This document shows, piece after piece, positions 1-11,594 of a DNA stretch of 64,000 nt; positions within the stretch are counted from its first letter, which is position 1, and each line of letters begins with the position of its first letter. Where the stretch lies: the NCBI RefSeq assembly GCF_910594005.1, contig NC_057848.1, positions 54,763,616 through 54,827,615 of the forward strand, read 5' to 3'. This stretch comes from Cervus elaphus. Its lineage: Eukaryota; Chordata; Mammalia; Artiodactyla; Cervidae. The notes under the pieces were generated by a model that saw only the letters and a program-made list of their open reading frames with translations, was not told the origin of the DNA and ran no database searches. The translations under genes were made by a program, and so were the position numbers.

Positions 1-216
1 TGTACCCTGCAGTGATTCAGTAAGGAAACGGACATCCCAGAGGACACGCTCTTCTTTTCATTGTGAAGAAAATAAATACCTTGCTAAGGAGTTCCAAGTA
101 TTCACTATTCTTTCCCTTCTGATTAAGAGTAGTCTCAGCCTCACGCAGTTTACTTCTGAGTATCACTGGCAGCTTATTTAAACTGAAGCCCCCAGTTTGC
201 AATACCGTAATGCTTG

Positions 217-876
217 CATCACCTCATGGTAAATAGATGGGGAGACAGTGGAAACAGTGTCAGACTTTATTTTTTGGGGCTCCAAAATCACTGCAGATGG
301 TGACTGCAGCCATGAAATTAAAAGACGCTTACTCCTTGGAAGGAAAGTTATGACCAACCTAGACAGCATATTAAAAAGCAGAGACATTACTTTGCCAACA
401 AAGGTCTGTCTAGTCAAGGCTATGGTTTTCCAGTTGTCATGTATGGATGTGAGAGTTGGACTGTGAAGAAAGCTGAGCACTGAAGAATTGATGCTTTTGA
501 ACTGTGGTGTTGGAGAAGACTCTTGAGAGTCCCTTGGACTGCAAGGAGATCCAACCAGTCCATCCTAAAGGAGATCAGTCCTGGGTGTTCATTGGAAGGA
601 CTGATGCTGAAACTGAAACTCCAGTACTTTGGCCACCTCATGTGAAGAGTTGATTCATTGGAAAAGACCCTGATGCTTGGAGGGCTTGGGGGCAGGAGGA
701 GAAGGGGACGACAGAGGATGAGATGGCTGGATGGCATCACTGACTCTATGGGCATGAGCTTGAGTAAACTCCGCGAGTTGGTGATGGACAGGGAGGCCTG
801 GCGTGCTGCGATTCATGGGGTCGCAAAGAGTCGGACACAACTGAGCGACTGAACTGAACTGAACTGAACTGAACTG
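217..876 (+). mobile_element. BovB (RTE) LINE, 5'-truncated 3' end
   Basis: This is the 3' end of a BovB LINE. Frames at 248-466 and 658-852 encode the C-terminal end of the BovB polyprotein (for example GRRRRGRQRMRWLDGITDSM), separated by frameshifts and stops, so it is dead. The 3' end is GACACAACTGAGCGACTGAA followed by an ACTGA pentamer tail (about 848-876). AATGCTTG at 209-216 recurs at 877-884 and is a plausible target-site duplication. The antisense frames here are shadows. Confidence 0.93.
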
Positions 877-884
877 AATGCTTG

Positions 885-1770
885 TAATACATTGACATGT
901 CAAAAATAAAAAAAAAAACACTCAAACAGCTTAATAAGCTACAAACAAGAAATTCGGAAATAGAATTAACCTCTTCCCTTGCCCTCTCACTAGTTACACA
1001 ACTACATTCTCCCCAAAAGGCTTGGAAATAACTTATAAGAAGGACACATTTCCAAAAACACCATTATCATGGGCCTAAAGAATCAGAGTGATATAATGGG
1101 GAAGGTGGTGGCAATTACATCAAAAACTTCAAAAAGCTAGATAAGGTTAATCGCTTCAGCTGGGCCCTAAATGTAGCTCTGAGCTTTCTGATAACTACTG
1201 TAAAGAGGAAAATGTATTGAACTGCATTGTTCTTATTGCTCGATAAAAGAAAGTACACTGGTTAATAAGCACCTCTCTGTGAAAAGACTGCTGGATACTA
1301 TGGAAGACACGAAGAGTAAGGCAGGGAACCTGCCTACAAGGAGTTTATATATCTTATCTCTCCTGCAATTGCAGGGGCCTGGGACTGTTGCTGAGAGGGG
1401 CTCTAGCACTTGACAATATGGGATAGAAATCAAAGGTGGCTAAAATAGGGGTCTAGAGACGCTATTGAGGAGGAGGAGAAATCTGATGGGGAGAACGAGA
1501 TGTCTCTGAGCCGTAATTAATCAGAGTTCTTCATTTTTGCTTCAAGGAAAGCCAAGGAGTTGATAATAGAGTTTATAATCTGTGATAAAAATGGCACAAA
1601 TAATTCTCTCTCTGGGGAAGTCTCCCTTTCTCTATCACCCCCTCTTTCATTAGCATGTTATTCATTACACTTTCATTCTGGTTTTGTTTCAAATACATTA
1701 TTATTGGAGCTGAAGTATTTCAGAATGAAAAGCCTCTCTCAATAGATGAAAGTAATGAAAGAAAAGAAGA
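885..1770. other. Plain intronic DNA
   Basis: No repeat, exon or RNA gene recognised. The sequence is AT-rich with short A and T runs only. Confidence 0.5.
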
Positions 1771-1968
1771 AAGTAAAGTCGCTCAGTCATGTCCGACTCT
1801 TTGTGACCCCCTAGCCTACCAGGCTCCTCAGTCCATGGAAATTTTCCAGGCAAGAGTACTGGAGTGGGTTGCCATTTCCTTCTCCAGGGTATCTTCCTGA
1901 CCCAGGGATCAAACCCAGGTCTCAAGCATTGCAGGCAGACGCTTTACCATCTGAGCCACCAGGGAAGT
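1771..1968 (-). mobile_element. Bov-tA SINE
   Basis: The body (GTCCGACTC, then ACTGGAGTGGGTTGCCATTT) is followed by the antisense tRNA-like head, including GGGATCAAACCC (antisense B box) and CCATCTGAGCCACCAGGGAA (antisense A box and 5' end). It is full-length in reverse orientation, with its A-rich tail at the left. Confidence 0.93.
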
Positions 1969-2981
1969 GATAGATAGATGTCTCCAAATTTCTTTCTCTC
2001 TTTTTTCTCTACAATCTCTGGCTAGGAAGTAATGTTATTTTTTTTTTTTCTTATGTGTTTCTCTAGTGGGAGAATAGGTGATTTGGGGGAGGAACAGTGA
2101 AATGTGATGATTAAATTTTATCATGAATATTTCAGAGATAGAGTAAATGTCATGTGCCACCACAGTGACACCTTTAGAAGTTGGGAAGAGTGAAAGAGAG
2201 TCTTGGCTTCATCTTAGCTGTCAGCTGCTTATCCAAATATGCGAGTTACAATTATGAACATTATTATAAACTATTAACGACATCAGCTGAATGCTGCTAA
2301 ATACTTAAAACCATCTTAAGTTTTCTTCTTTGTTGAAACATTTTTCTAATAATGTCCCAGGTACTTTTCTTATTTTTGAACTAGAGTCAGTTGCCTAACT
2401 GAATCATGTGTTGATTCACCCAAGGCCTCAGGATGTCTGCCCTGAAACACTGAAATCACTATGTGAAATGGAGATGAAGATGGAGATGGTATAAGAGATT
2501 GAACTGACCATACAAATACCAAGGTTCAGTGCACAAGCCTAGAAATCCCTTTTTGAAATTCCATCTCGAAATTACTTTCACATTTCTTATTATTTCCCCA
2601 TTTCTTTGAAAAAGCAGACTGCTAGGTACATTTATTTTAGAATGTCAGTGCATGGGCTCTCTAAGAATTTTTCTTTGCCTTTCCATGCTCAAACTCTTTG
2701 GACTTTTGAAAGATCACTGTACATTCGGAACAGTTGTTATTGATTAAAGTTTAAATATATAGTTTTATTGGAATAGGCAGTTACCTTTTACACAAAACAC
2801 TTTTCTGCAGATTTTGACCTTGTACTTGACTCAGAATGACCTTATTAGCGCTAATTGTGTTTCCAAGAATGCCTTTACTTGCAAGCTAGTCATTTACTGT
2901 GAAATTAAATTTCAAACATTTAAAGGCAAAAAATGATGCTTGAATATTACTAGCTTATCACACTAATTACTTTAAGATATT
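1969..2981. other. Plain intronic DNA
   Basis: AT-rich sequence with a T run near 2038-2050. Nothing recognised. Confidence 0.45.
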
Positions 2982-2995
2982 AATATGTTACAGTG

Positions 2996-3198
2996 CTTAG
3001 TTGCTCAACCGTGTCCAACTCTTTGCAACCCCATGGACTGTAACCCGCCAGGCTCCTCTGCCCATGGGATTCTCCAGGCAAGAATACTGGAGTGTGTTGC
3101 CATTTCCTTCTCCAGGGGATCTTCCCGACCCAGGGATCGAACCCAGGTCTCCTGCACTACAGGCAGCTTCTTTACTGTCTAAGCCACCAGGGAAACCC
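2996..3198 (-). mobile_element. Bov-tA SINE with 14-bp target-site duplication
   Basis: A full-length Bov-tA in reverse orientation, flanked by perfect copies of AATATGTTACAGTG at 2982-2995 and 3199-3212. The antisense B box GGGATCGAACCC is intact. The clean duplication indicates a fairly young L1-mediated insertion. Confidence 0.96.
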
Positions 3199-3549
3199 AA
3201 TATGTTACAGTGGCCACTCAGCAATTTTTTAAAAAAATCCACATAGAGGGTAAAAACACTCAAAATGCAACATTTGGAGAGCATCCAAGGTGCTTGGCCA
3301 AGGAACATTTCTATAATGCTAAGGGACAGAAATTCACAAAAATCAGCAATCTGGAGGCCATCAAATCTAGGTTAAAATGTGGCTGAGGGAGCAATGTTGA
3401 CACATGGGTGTACACAATTTTCATTCATATTCAGGTAAAAACTGAACTGGGAGCAGAAGTATAGACACACGTGGAGAGATGACTTGGCACCTTGCAGGGA
3501 AGCCCATATTGCTTCTTCCTCTGTCAAACTGATGCAACAAAGTGGGAAT

Positions 3550-3640
3550 GTTTCATTCAATGAACACTTTTGAAGCTCCTAATATGTATGTACTATGTGT
3601 GCTAGGCACAAAAGCGGTGGTGGTAAATGACATCATCTAA
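3550..3640 (-). mobile_element. L2 LINE 3' end fragment (weak)
   Basis: TTCATTCAATGAACACTTTT followed by a form of 'cctactatgtgctaggcac' is the antisense of the L2 3' end. It is strongly diverged. The flanks 3213-3540 and 3641-3880 show nothing recognisable. Confidence 0.5.
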
Positions 3641-3884
3641 TGTGAAACCCCCCAAAAAAGTCTGAGACATCTTCATTTCAAATGTGATGAAATTGGACAT
3701 TGAGGTGAACACAACAGCAGTAGGCAGAAGTAAAATTTCACCCCACTCTTACTTAACCATGTTGATTGAACAACATCTCAAACCCATCAGTGACTTTTCC
3801 TTCTCGCTAATTCAAGTTCTTATCATTTCATTTCATCAATATGAAGCTTTCTAAGCTTCAATAGGAGCTTTCTAAGTGGTTCCC

Positions 3885-4395
3885 CTGTTGCCAGTCTCTT
3901 TGGCTCTATCCACTCATCTTACATAGGCTGATGATGCCATTTCTCTACTTAAAAATTGTCAGATTCCTCAGAGCTACAAAATCAAGTTCAAACTCCTCAC
4001 TTCCTTTTAAGGCTACTCCTCTGCCAACATAAGATCTACACTTCAGAGGTTGACTTAACACTCAACTCCCCAAAGCCATGCTACAGTTTTTCCTCCATCT
4101 TTGCTGAGGTTATCCTTTCTGCCTGGAATCTCTTCCTATCCCTCCTTCCAAGAATATCTCACATGGTACCACTTTTATGACTATTTCTTTAACCACCATA
4201 GCTGGGTGTAATTCCAGCCCCCCGCCTCCCCCCTTGGATTCTTTTCATGATTAGTTTGTACCTGGCTTATGGCACATAACACAAGCAGCTTCCTACTAGG
4301 AAGTCAGGCAGGGACCACATCTTCCACAACTTTGTATTCAGTGCAGTCCTTGCCTAACAAGTAGGTTTTAATAAATATTTGCTGAGTGAATAATT
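3885..4395 (+). mobile_element. L2 LINE 3' region
   Basis: Order of L2-like landmarks: CTTTCTGCCTGGAATCTCTT, an AGGCAGGGACCACATCTTC-like segment, and the L2 end TTAATAAATATTTGCTGAGT at about 4368-4387. It is old and diverged, and the short frame at 3956-4180 is a chance frame within it. Confidence 0.75.
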
Positions 4396-4494
4396 TCTTT
4401 GAGGAATTGGGTGTATATAGAACTCTTAATGGATTTAACAGGACTTTCAGCATCAAATGATCCCTAACATTTAAAATCCTTATAGTAAACCATA

Positions 4495-4620
4495 ATCAAT
4501 AATCCTGCAAATTGAGTGCTACTCCATGCTCTTGGATGAAGAGAAACAGAGGTAGTAGGATTCTCATGACTTGCTCAAGGCCACACAAGGAGTCCTTTTC
4601 AGAGCTGTTATTATAAGGCA
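4495..4620 (-). mobile_element. MIR SINE fragment (antisense)
   Basis: The core order GAAACAGAGGT, then ACTTGCTCAAGGCCACACA, is the antisense of the MIR conserved core. It is diverged and truncated. Confidence 0.65.
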
Positions 4621-4749
4621 GCATTTTCTATGTTTATTCCATTGCTGATACCATGCTTCACATAAAAGATTTCCATGGTTACATCTGTGGTTCACTGAAG
4701 AAAGAGGTGTTTATGAAGACTACCTCTAAGGCATCTTTGAAAGACAAGA

Positions 4750-5480
4750 CAATATTCCAAACCATATACAATGGAATATTATTCAGCCATGATAAAGAAG
4801 GAAATCCTTTTTTGGCAACATGCATGTACCTTGACAACTAGACACAGAAAGACAAATACTGTATAATTTCATTGACATGAGGAATCTGAAAAAAGCCAAA
4901 CCCATAGAAATAGAGTAGAAGGAAGGTTACCAGGGACAGGGGAGTGGGGAAAATAGGAAGATATGATCTAAGGGTACAAACTTCCAGTTATAAGATGAAT
5001 ATGTTCCGTGGAAATAATGTACAGCATCATGACTATAGTGAACAGAGAGAGTGTTAGTCGCTCAGTCATGTCTGACTCTTTTGTGACCCCATGGACTATA
5101 GTCCGCCAGGCTCCTCTGACCATGGGATTCTCCAGGCAAAAATACTGGAGTGAGTTGCCATTTCCTCCTGAGGAGATCTTCCCAACCCAGGGATCAAACC
5201 CAGGTCTCCTGAATTGTAGGCAGATTCTTTACCATCTGAGCCACCAGGGAAGCCAATAGTGAACAAAACTGTATTATATACTTGATAGTTGCTGAGAGAG
5301 TAAGTCTTGAAATGTTCTACAAATAAAGTAATTATATGAGGTGACAGAGGTGTTAACTAAGCATACTGTGGTAATCATTTCCCAGTATATAGTTGTATCA
5401 AATCATCACATTTTATACCTTAAACTTACCCAATGTTATAGGTCAATTATATCTCAATAAAGCTGGAAAAATCCTTTCTT
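4750..5480 (+). mobile_element. L1 3' UTR, split by a Bov-tA
   Basis: ACAATGGAATATTATTCAGC starts the usual L1 3' end series, followed by a form of 'acagaaagacaaatactgtat' and ending TCAATTATATCTCAATAAAG at about 5442-5461 (AATAAA signal). The Bov-tA at 5045-5255 was inserted into it afterwards. No L1 coding capacity remains. Confidence 0.85.
5045..5255 (-). mobile_element. Bov-tA SINE nested in L1, 10-bp target-site duplication
   Basis: A full-length reverse-orientation Bov-tA. ATAGTGAACA occurs at 5035-5044 and 5256-5265 as a target-site duplication. The L1 3' UTR continues on both sides. Confidence 0.95.
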
Positions 5481-5694
5481 TGTTGAAGTGCTAGCAGAAT
5501 AAAATTAACAGAAAGGTTTTTTCATTTGCTTGGAAGTTAAAATTGAATTTGCGTCCATATAGAACGCTTTTCTGGCTAAGAGAAAAAGTGAAATAACCAG
5601 GAAATTGCCAAAAAAAAAAAAAAACCCTCTAGAGATTATGTTTTTACAAACGGTAAAAGATTTAAGTTCGTTTACCAAAGCATATGATAAGTAT

Positions 5695-5906
5695 TAGGAC
5701 TTCCCTGGTGGCTCAGACGGTAAAGCGTCTGCTTACAATGCGGGAAACCTGGGTTCGATCCCTGGGTTGGGAAGATCCTCTGGAGAAGGAAATGGCAACC
5801 CAGTCCAGTACTCTTGCCTGGCAACTTCCCTGGATGGAGGAGCCTAGTAGGCTTCAGTCCATGGGGTCGCAAAGAGTCAGACACGACTGAGTGACTTCAC
5901 TTTCAC
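5695..5906 (+). mobile_element. Bov-tA SINE, intact head, 12-bp target-site duplication
   Basis: The head CTTCCCTGGTGGCTCAGACG and B box GGTTCGATCCC (5752-5762) are intact, and the body ends CGACTGAGTGACTTCACTTT. TATGATAAGTAT at 5683-5694 recurs at 5907-5918. Both internal pol III boxes are recognisable. Confidence 0.96.
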
Positions 5907-5918
5907 TATGATAAGTAT

Positions 5919-6640
5919 AAACATTAACAACAGAAAAACAACTTCTGGGATAGGTATTTAGCAAATGTTTTCAAATCACATAAGAGTTTTTAAATATTCA
6001 AACTTCTCAAATGGTTACTTCAGGGTTACTATTTTTTTTTCATAAATAGGATGAACAAAAATTTTAAGACAGTATGACAGTGTGATCTTAAAACAATGTC
6101 ATCTTAAAAATATAATCTCCAAAATGTATTTGGAATGGAATAAGAGATGATCGATACTACAATGCTGCCTACACAGTGTACCCAGACACATATAAAAGAT
6201 GGGTGAAGTTTAAAGTCACAGAGAAAAAAGGTTTTCTGTTTGCATTTCTGCATGCTAAAGACAGAAACCAGAACCTTAGTTTTAACTAGTTAGCAGGCAA
6301 ATCATGCCTAACACACAGGTTCTGTCTTAGTTAAGGAAATGTGTTATATCACTGTGGACTCTATGTTTTCAAGCCACTGGATGGTTTTCAGTGTGGAAAC
6401 TGCCTTCACTGTCTACTGTGTACCCACAAGAACATGGGCAGGAGCAAAAGGCTAATATCTATTTTCTACCAATTCCCACTGTGTAAATAAAAATTTGAGT
6501 TTCAACTACAATCAAATGTCCACTTACAATAGAAAAAAATCCAACTGAAAGCATATATTGACATGCTTATGAACCAGTAACAGCTGCAAAAATTGACGGA
6601 TCCTATTGTCACATCTACTTCACTAAACAGAGTAGGCATG
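5919..6640. other. Plain intronic DNA
   Basis: AT-rich, no recognised repeat or coding signal. Confidence 0.45.
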
Positions 6641-6850
6641 ACACAGCCCTGGTGGCTCAGACAATAAAGAATCTGCCCGCAAATGCAGGAGACCCGGGTT
6701 TGATCCCCGGGTCAGCAAGATTCCCTGGAGAAGGGAACAGCAATCCACTCCAGTATTCTTGCCTGGAGAATTCTACAGACAGAGGAGCCTGGCGAGCTAC
6801 AGTCTATGGGGTTGCAAAAGAGGTGGACATGACTTAGCAACTAAACAACA
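6641..6850 (+). mobile_element. Bov-tA SINE
   Basis: Head CCCTGGTGGCTCAGACAATA, B box GGTTTGATCCC, body ACTCCAGTATTCTTGCCTGG, and tail GACATGACTTAGCAACTAAA. It is more diverged than the copy at 5.7 kb. I could not define target-site duplications. Confidence 0.93.
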
Positions 6851-8448
6851 CTAAGCCATGTTATAGAAACGCATCATGAATAATACTGGAAAAACCATTT
6901 ACTTGAACTCTAAACAACATGGTTAATCTAAATGGTGGAGATTATTTACAAAATAAAAGGTTGTAGAACAAATGGAACTGTTTACTGACTTTTAAGAAAA
7001 CAGTATCAAGAAAGATAGGAAAAAGCATGAGTTAAACTTCTCATTACGTCTAGCAGTAAAACTGGACCCTGAGCTGATAACTGAATGCACAGTAATAAAA
7101 ACACTGAAAACCTACGCAGGGCTGCAAATCTGGATTGGACAGGAACAGGAACAAAAAACATAAATTTAAGAAACCAAAGACTTATTATACAGTGGAGGAA
7201 ATACAGGAAAAAAAATGAAAAGATTATTTAGAGATAATGAGGAAAGAACAGACAGCTAAAATTCCTCTGGAATATATAACCCTGTAGGTCAACAATCAAG
7301 TGGCAGGCTGAGACAGAGGAAAACAAGGCAACCTTGGGGATGTTACAATCAGAAAACTAATCTGTAAGGGCAAAAACAGCAGTGAGTAAATGATGTTATA
7401 TGAGAAAAGTCATGTTCCTAGAAGAACTAATTGCTATTTCCAGATGCACAAAAGTATCTTGGATTCACATTTCACAAAAACGTGAAGTAGAGAAAAAGTA
7501 TTTGTAACGATTATACAGCTATGTGACATGAGAGAAGTATTAAATGATAAAGTAAAATCAGACATCTATGTCCCTAACATATAAAGAGCTTCTTCCACAC
7601 ACGAGTTGACATACAGTAGACAGTGCTCAAACTTCAGATCGCTCATACTAAATGGGGTTCCTGTGACAAAAGGTCCATCTTAATGGTATCAAATTGTGGT
7701 TGAAAAATACCTCCCCTGGCTATATCACAACTCCTTTCTTACTATGCAGCCAACTGCAGCCTTGGCTGCAAGGGGTAGTGAGAAATGATCTTGAGCTATG
7801 CTTCCATAAAACAACATTTTAAATTCATTGGATTAGATTCTGTGTTCCTTTACAAAACTGTATTTGACCCATAACAAGGCTGACCTGCTACTGCAATATT
7901 TTCAGCTGATCTGTGACAGGTACCTCCCTAGCTGGCCAGGACTTTGTACTAATGAGTATATCTATAACGGCATCAGACATCAGAGTTTCTTGCAGTGAAG
8001 CTATACATGATCCACAGCCCATTACAATCCCCGATTCTGGCTAGCTAACTCAGTGGTGCAGGGTTTGGAGGGAAGGATGGGTGAGGGAGTAGAGACAGCT
8101 CAGTGTTCTGACTCTCAGTGATTTAAAAAAGCACAGTATCACTACGTTAGAGAACTTGCTCTAAAAATAAAACACCCTGGCCCCTCTTCCTTCTTGTTTT
8201 CAAAATTAACAGCCAAAATGATTGTCAAAGAAATAAATAAAAGAACTTTAAAGTCTTCATCTAAACACAATATTGTGAAACAACAAATGAGGGGGATATT
8301 AGGAAAGGGAAAGATGACTTTTCCCCCTTTCTAAAGTAGCAAAAAGTAAAGGAGAACCACACAACGTCGAAAGCAGGGCATCCCAATGTCACATGGGACA
8401 GCCTGACCATAAGCGCTGGATGCTTTTGGTTTAGTAAAACAATAGCCC
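6851..8448. other. Intronic DNA without recognised repeats
   Basis: About 1.6 kb with no SINE, L1 or coding signal I can name. It may hold very old repeats or conserved intronic sequence. Confidence 0.4.
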
Positions 8449-8555
8449 AATGCTTGCTTTGACAGCACATAGTCTAAAATTGGAAAGATACAGAGACGAT
8501 TACCATGGCTCCCGCACAAGGATGACATGAAAATTTGTGAAGCGTTCCATATTCT
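8449..8555 (+). pseudogene. RNU6 pseudogene: U6 spliceosomal snRNA pseudogene
   Basis: The stretch follows U6 snRNA from its 5' end to near its 3' end: TGCTTGCTTTGACAGCACAT, then a copy of the ACAGAGA-box region at about 8485-8500, then AAGGATGACATGAAAATTTG and AAGCGTTCCATATTC. Substitutions are spread throughout. ACAGAGA is kept but is followed by C where U6 has A (ACAGAGAC), and the terminal T run is broken (ATTCTTGAG). I see no proximal sequence element or TATA box expected of a functional pol III type 3 gene. It is most likely a retroposed, dead copy. Confidence 0.9.
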
Positions 8556-8689
8556 TGAGCAGTGTGTTTCTATGTTTCCCCTCAGAATTAAATGAATGCT
8601 GCAAAGGTCAAAAACAGAAAAAAAACACAATAATCCCAAATGATGTTTTCTCTTATCACCTTCTTCTCCATGGGAAAAAAGACTGAAAT

Positions 8690-8890
8690 GACTGGAAGAA
8701 CACTGCAGTTTTCTGGTTCTTTTGATTACTGCTTATGTGACCCTGGGCAAAGGACTCTCCCCCTCACTGGATCTCTAGTTTCCTATCTGTAAATTGTAAC
8801 AATCTCAACTGAATATTCTGCATTTGCACTTTTTGATTTGCTAGGTTTGTGAAGCGCTGTTATGGGTATGAGAGCTCTCGTTAACTATTT
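8690..8890 (+). mobile_element. MIR SINE fragment
   Basis: The series TGTGACCCTGGGCAAAGGAC, a degraded 'cctcagtttcc' core and 'ctgtaaattgtaacaa' follows the MIR sense strand. The 3' part is weak. Confidence 0.65.
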
Positions 8891-9079
8891 CAGTTATCCG
8901 ACTCATCTAGCTAGTTGAGGTGAGTTTCAGGATCAGCCATTGCATGGATTTCAGAGCTTTCTCATTACCACACCCAGAGTTTAAAAGAAGAAGAAAGAAA
9001 AATGAAAAAAAAACTAATACTCCACTGTATTTCTGAGCACCAAAAGACAGAAGGTGCATGTGCAAGACTAAGAAAATTC

Positions 9080-9590
9080 TTTTTAAAACATTTAACTTTG
9101 AAATAATTTTAGATTTACACAGAAATTGCAAAAATAGTACAGAGTGCCACTGGAGACCCTTAACTCAGATTCCTGTAATGTCAACGACTTATACACCCAT
9201 CATACATACCATAGTTATCAAAACCAGGAAATTAACTTTACTGTAATTCTATTAAGTATAACTAGAGACCTTATTTGAATTCCACCAATTTTCCCTCGAA
9301 TGTGCTTTCTCTGCTCCAGGATCCAATCCAGGATCCCATATCGTGTTTATTTGTCTGGTTTATTTAATCTCCAATCTCTGACAGTTTCTCAGTCTTTCCT
9401 CGTCTTCCATGAGCTTGACACTTTGCTCACTGGGTGCTTCTTCAAGTTGGCTCCAGTGTCCTGCTATCAGGCCCCTTCCTTTTCCAAGCACTTCCTTACT
9501 TTCTGGAAGCACAAGATGTCGCACTCATATTTTTCCTCCCTCAGTCCAGCATCAGTCATTACTCCCAGGATTCCCTGGTTCCTTTAATGG
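9080..9590 (+). mobile_element. Old LINE-like repeat (probably L1M 3' region)
   Basis: AATAATTTTAGATTTACACA, then AATAGTACAGAGTGCC, then CAGGATCCAATCCAGGATCC and GACAGTTTCTCAGTCTTTCC form a recurrent mammalian interspersed sequence that I associate with old L1 3' ends. The subfamily and exact borders are uncertain. The frames at 9300-9691 fall inside it and are chance frames. Confidence 0.5.
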
Positions 9591-9624
9591 AGAATGGAAT
9601 TTATTTGGTGAAAAGACATGTCTG

Positions 9625-10025
9625 GAATGCTTGTGGTGTGCCAGGTTCTATTACAAGTGCCTTACGTGGATCATCATATTTGAATGCTTAGTAACTCAGG
9701 TGTTAGTCACACAGCTGTGTCTGACTCTTTGCAATCCCATGGACTGTGGCCCGCCAGGCTCTTCTGTCTATGGGATTCTCCAGGCAATACTGGAGTGGGT
9801 AGCCATTCCGTTCTCCAGGGAATCCTCCCCAACCCAGGGATCGAACTGCATGGGCAGGCGAATTCTTTACCGTCTGAGCCACCACCGCATCTGAACGCTC
9901 AGGAACTCAGGAGGTGGGTGCTAATAGGAACATTGTTTTCACAGGGGAGGAAATTTAGGAACAGGCAGGGTGGGTACTTATCCAAGACCACACAGCTGGT
10001 GAAACCTGACCCATCAGTGGGAAAG
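9625..10025 (-). mobile_element. MIR SINE (antisense), split by a Bov-tA
   Basis: The left part (GTGCCAGGTTCTATTACAAG, 9625-9700) and right part (GAGGAAATTTAGGAACAGGC to CAAGACCACACAGCTGGTGA, 9912-10025) are consecutive parts of one antisense MIR, separated by the Bov-tA at 9701-9891. Confidence 0.85.
9701..9891 (-). mobile_element. Bov-tA SINE nested in MIR, diverged 20-bp target-site duplication
   Basis: A reverse-orientation Bov-tA. The flank TGAATGCTTAGTAACTCAGG (9681-9700) matches TGAACGCTCAGGAACTCAGG (9892-9911) at 17 of 20 positions, which dates the insertion as older than the perfect-duplication copies nearby. There is a small deletion inside the head. Confidence 0.93.
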
Positions 10026-11270
10026 CCTACACAGGGTTAAGGAAAAGAGTTGGCACGTGAAGTTTCTGGAACATAGTAGTCAATAGAAGGTAGAGTTTAT
10101 TACTATTATTATTATTACATGGTTCTCATAAACATTATTTCTGATGGCCTCATAGAATTTGAAAAATAATATATTTTAATTTAAGTGTATTTATAAAATA
10201 CCATTCCTTCCTAAGTTTTAAAAGCCTTTTGCATTGCATGGAACAAGTGAAACTTTTTTTTTTTTTAAAAAGAAACAGCTCTTATTAAATATTGAAAGGA
10301 CAGATACCATCTTGGGAAGGGTTTCACTGGGTAATGAAATTACAGGTTAGGTTTCATAAAAATTTTTGTCTCTACATTACAGTTTTCTAGAAAGCATATG
10401 CTTTTATTTTCTGATCAGAAAAAAATAACCATGATAATTGGTATATTTTTAAAAAGTCTATGATGGGAGAAGATCAGGCAGTATTTAGATATTTTTTGAT
10501 ACTCTGGGAAAAATCTGGAGCTGACAGGAAAGATAAAGGGAGGGAGAGGTTGACTTTGCAGGATCAGCAAGTGGGAGTGAGAGAGGGAGAGAGGTCTATA
10601 AGAAGGCAGAAGGTAAGGCAAGGTTTATGCAGCATACATACAATTCGAGAAAGAGTGAAAGGAAATGCATGATGTTGGCAGTGGTACTGGAGATGACATT
10701 TCATTACAGTTTATTACATTTTCTTTTTATCTTCTTGTGTACGATTTTTAAAATTTCTTTTGTATTTTCCCTTCCCTTCATAAAGATGAGTAACTTTCTA
10801 AATCGGGGGGAAATGTTATTTATCATGAAAACAAAAGGCAGAAAGTCTGTTTCCTAATGCAGAAGTTAGAGGTGCTGGGGGGGTGGGGGTGGCGCTGACT
10901 CCAGCACAGGGGCCACCCCATAGGAGCAGGTGACAAGGACAAGCACATCACAAAATTTCTTGGGCTTTCCATTCTCCAGGGTTCTGTCTTTCTGGTGGCC
11001 AGTTGCTGCTGTTTCTCTCTTATGGTCCATTTTCTCCTCCCTATCTTTCTTGATTGACTGTAAGTAGAGACGTCTAAGATGGATACTTTTCCACAGTTTG
11101 ACAGCTTGGATACTGGGTGACCCTTCAATCAATGGTATGTTGAGGAGATGTTGAATAAATGAAGATATTTATCGATTTTCACAAAAGGAGAACTGATCAC
11201 TTTACAGCAGAAAAGCCAGCAGACACCATCTTTAGCAGGTGATAAAGGTTACCATGAGAGAGGAGATAGA
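10026..11270. other. Plain intronic DNA with a G-rich patch
   Basis: Contains a TTA/ATT triplet run near 10100-10118, a T run near 10254-10266 and a G-rich patch at about 10875-10893 (GGGGGGGTGGGGGTGG). No repeat family or exon recognised. Confidence 0.45.
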
Positions 11271-11271
11271 T

Positions 11272-11551
11272 CTGCTGCTGCTGCTGCTGCTAAGTCACTT
11301 CAGTCATGTCCGACTCTGTGTGACCCCATGGACGGTAGCCCACCAGGCTCCCCCATCCCTGGGATTCTCCAGGCAAGAATACTGGAGTGGGTTGCCATTT
11401 CCTTCTCCAATGCATGAAAGTGAAAAGTGAAAGTGAAGTCACTCAGTCGTGTCTGACTCTTAGTGACCCCCTGGACTGCAGCCTACCAGGCTCCTCCGTC
11501 CATGGGATTTTCCAGGCCAGAGTACTGGAGTGGGGTGCCATTGCCTTCTCC
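11272..11551 (-). mobile_element. Bov-A2 SINE (dimeric)
   Basis: Two BovA units lie in tandem, each with GACTCT and ATTCTCCAGGCAAGAATACT or ATTTTCCAGGCCAGAGTACT landmarks, joined by the linker AATGCATGAAAGTGAAAAGT. The left edge is a (CTG)6 run at 11272-11289, i.e. (CAG)6 at the element's 3' tail. GGAGATA-type flanks on both sides suggest a short target-site duplication. Confidence 0.93.
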
Positions 11552-11594
11552 GGGAGATACATCAAGTACAATCAAATATGATATGCACATCATT

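Noticed and set aside
5672..5890. Open frames over Bov-tA elements on both strands (here and at about 2997-3308, 21478-21835, 48733-49017 and others)
   Set aside because: Each follows the SINE consensus, recurs at every copy, and has no codon bias or splice context. They are by-products of the repeat.
8449..8555. Functional U6 snRNA gene
   Set aside because: Substitutions lie throughout, the terminal T run is broken and no upstream pol III promoter elements are visible.
8261..8639. Minus-strand frames of 69 and 102 codons around 8.3-8.6 kb
   Set aside because: They overlap the U6 pseudogene on the opposite strand and show no domain.
9300..10040. Overlapping plus-strand frames up to 161 codons
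   Set aside because: They run across an old LINE-like repeat, a MIR and a nested Bov-tA, so the peptide is a patchwork of repeats.
10875..10893. Possible G-quadruplex
   Set aside because: The runs (7, 5 and 2 G) do not give four runs of three G, so only a weak two-layer form is possible.
11272..11289. (CTG)6 run in an MBNL gene, given that muscleblind proteins bind expanded CUG RNA
   Set aside because: On the MBNL3 transcript strand it reads CAG, it is short, and such triplets are a normal feature of Bov-A2 tails.
11271..11560. Regularly spaced repeated units that could suggest a repeat array
   Set aside because: There are only two units and they are the two halves of a Bov-A2. No CRISPR is expected or seen in this nuclear mammalian DNA.
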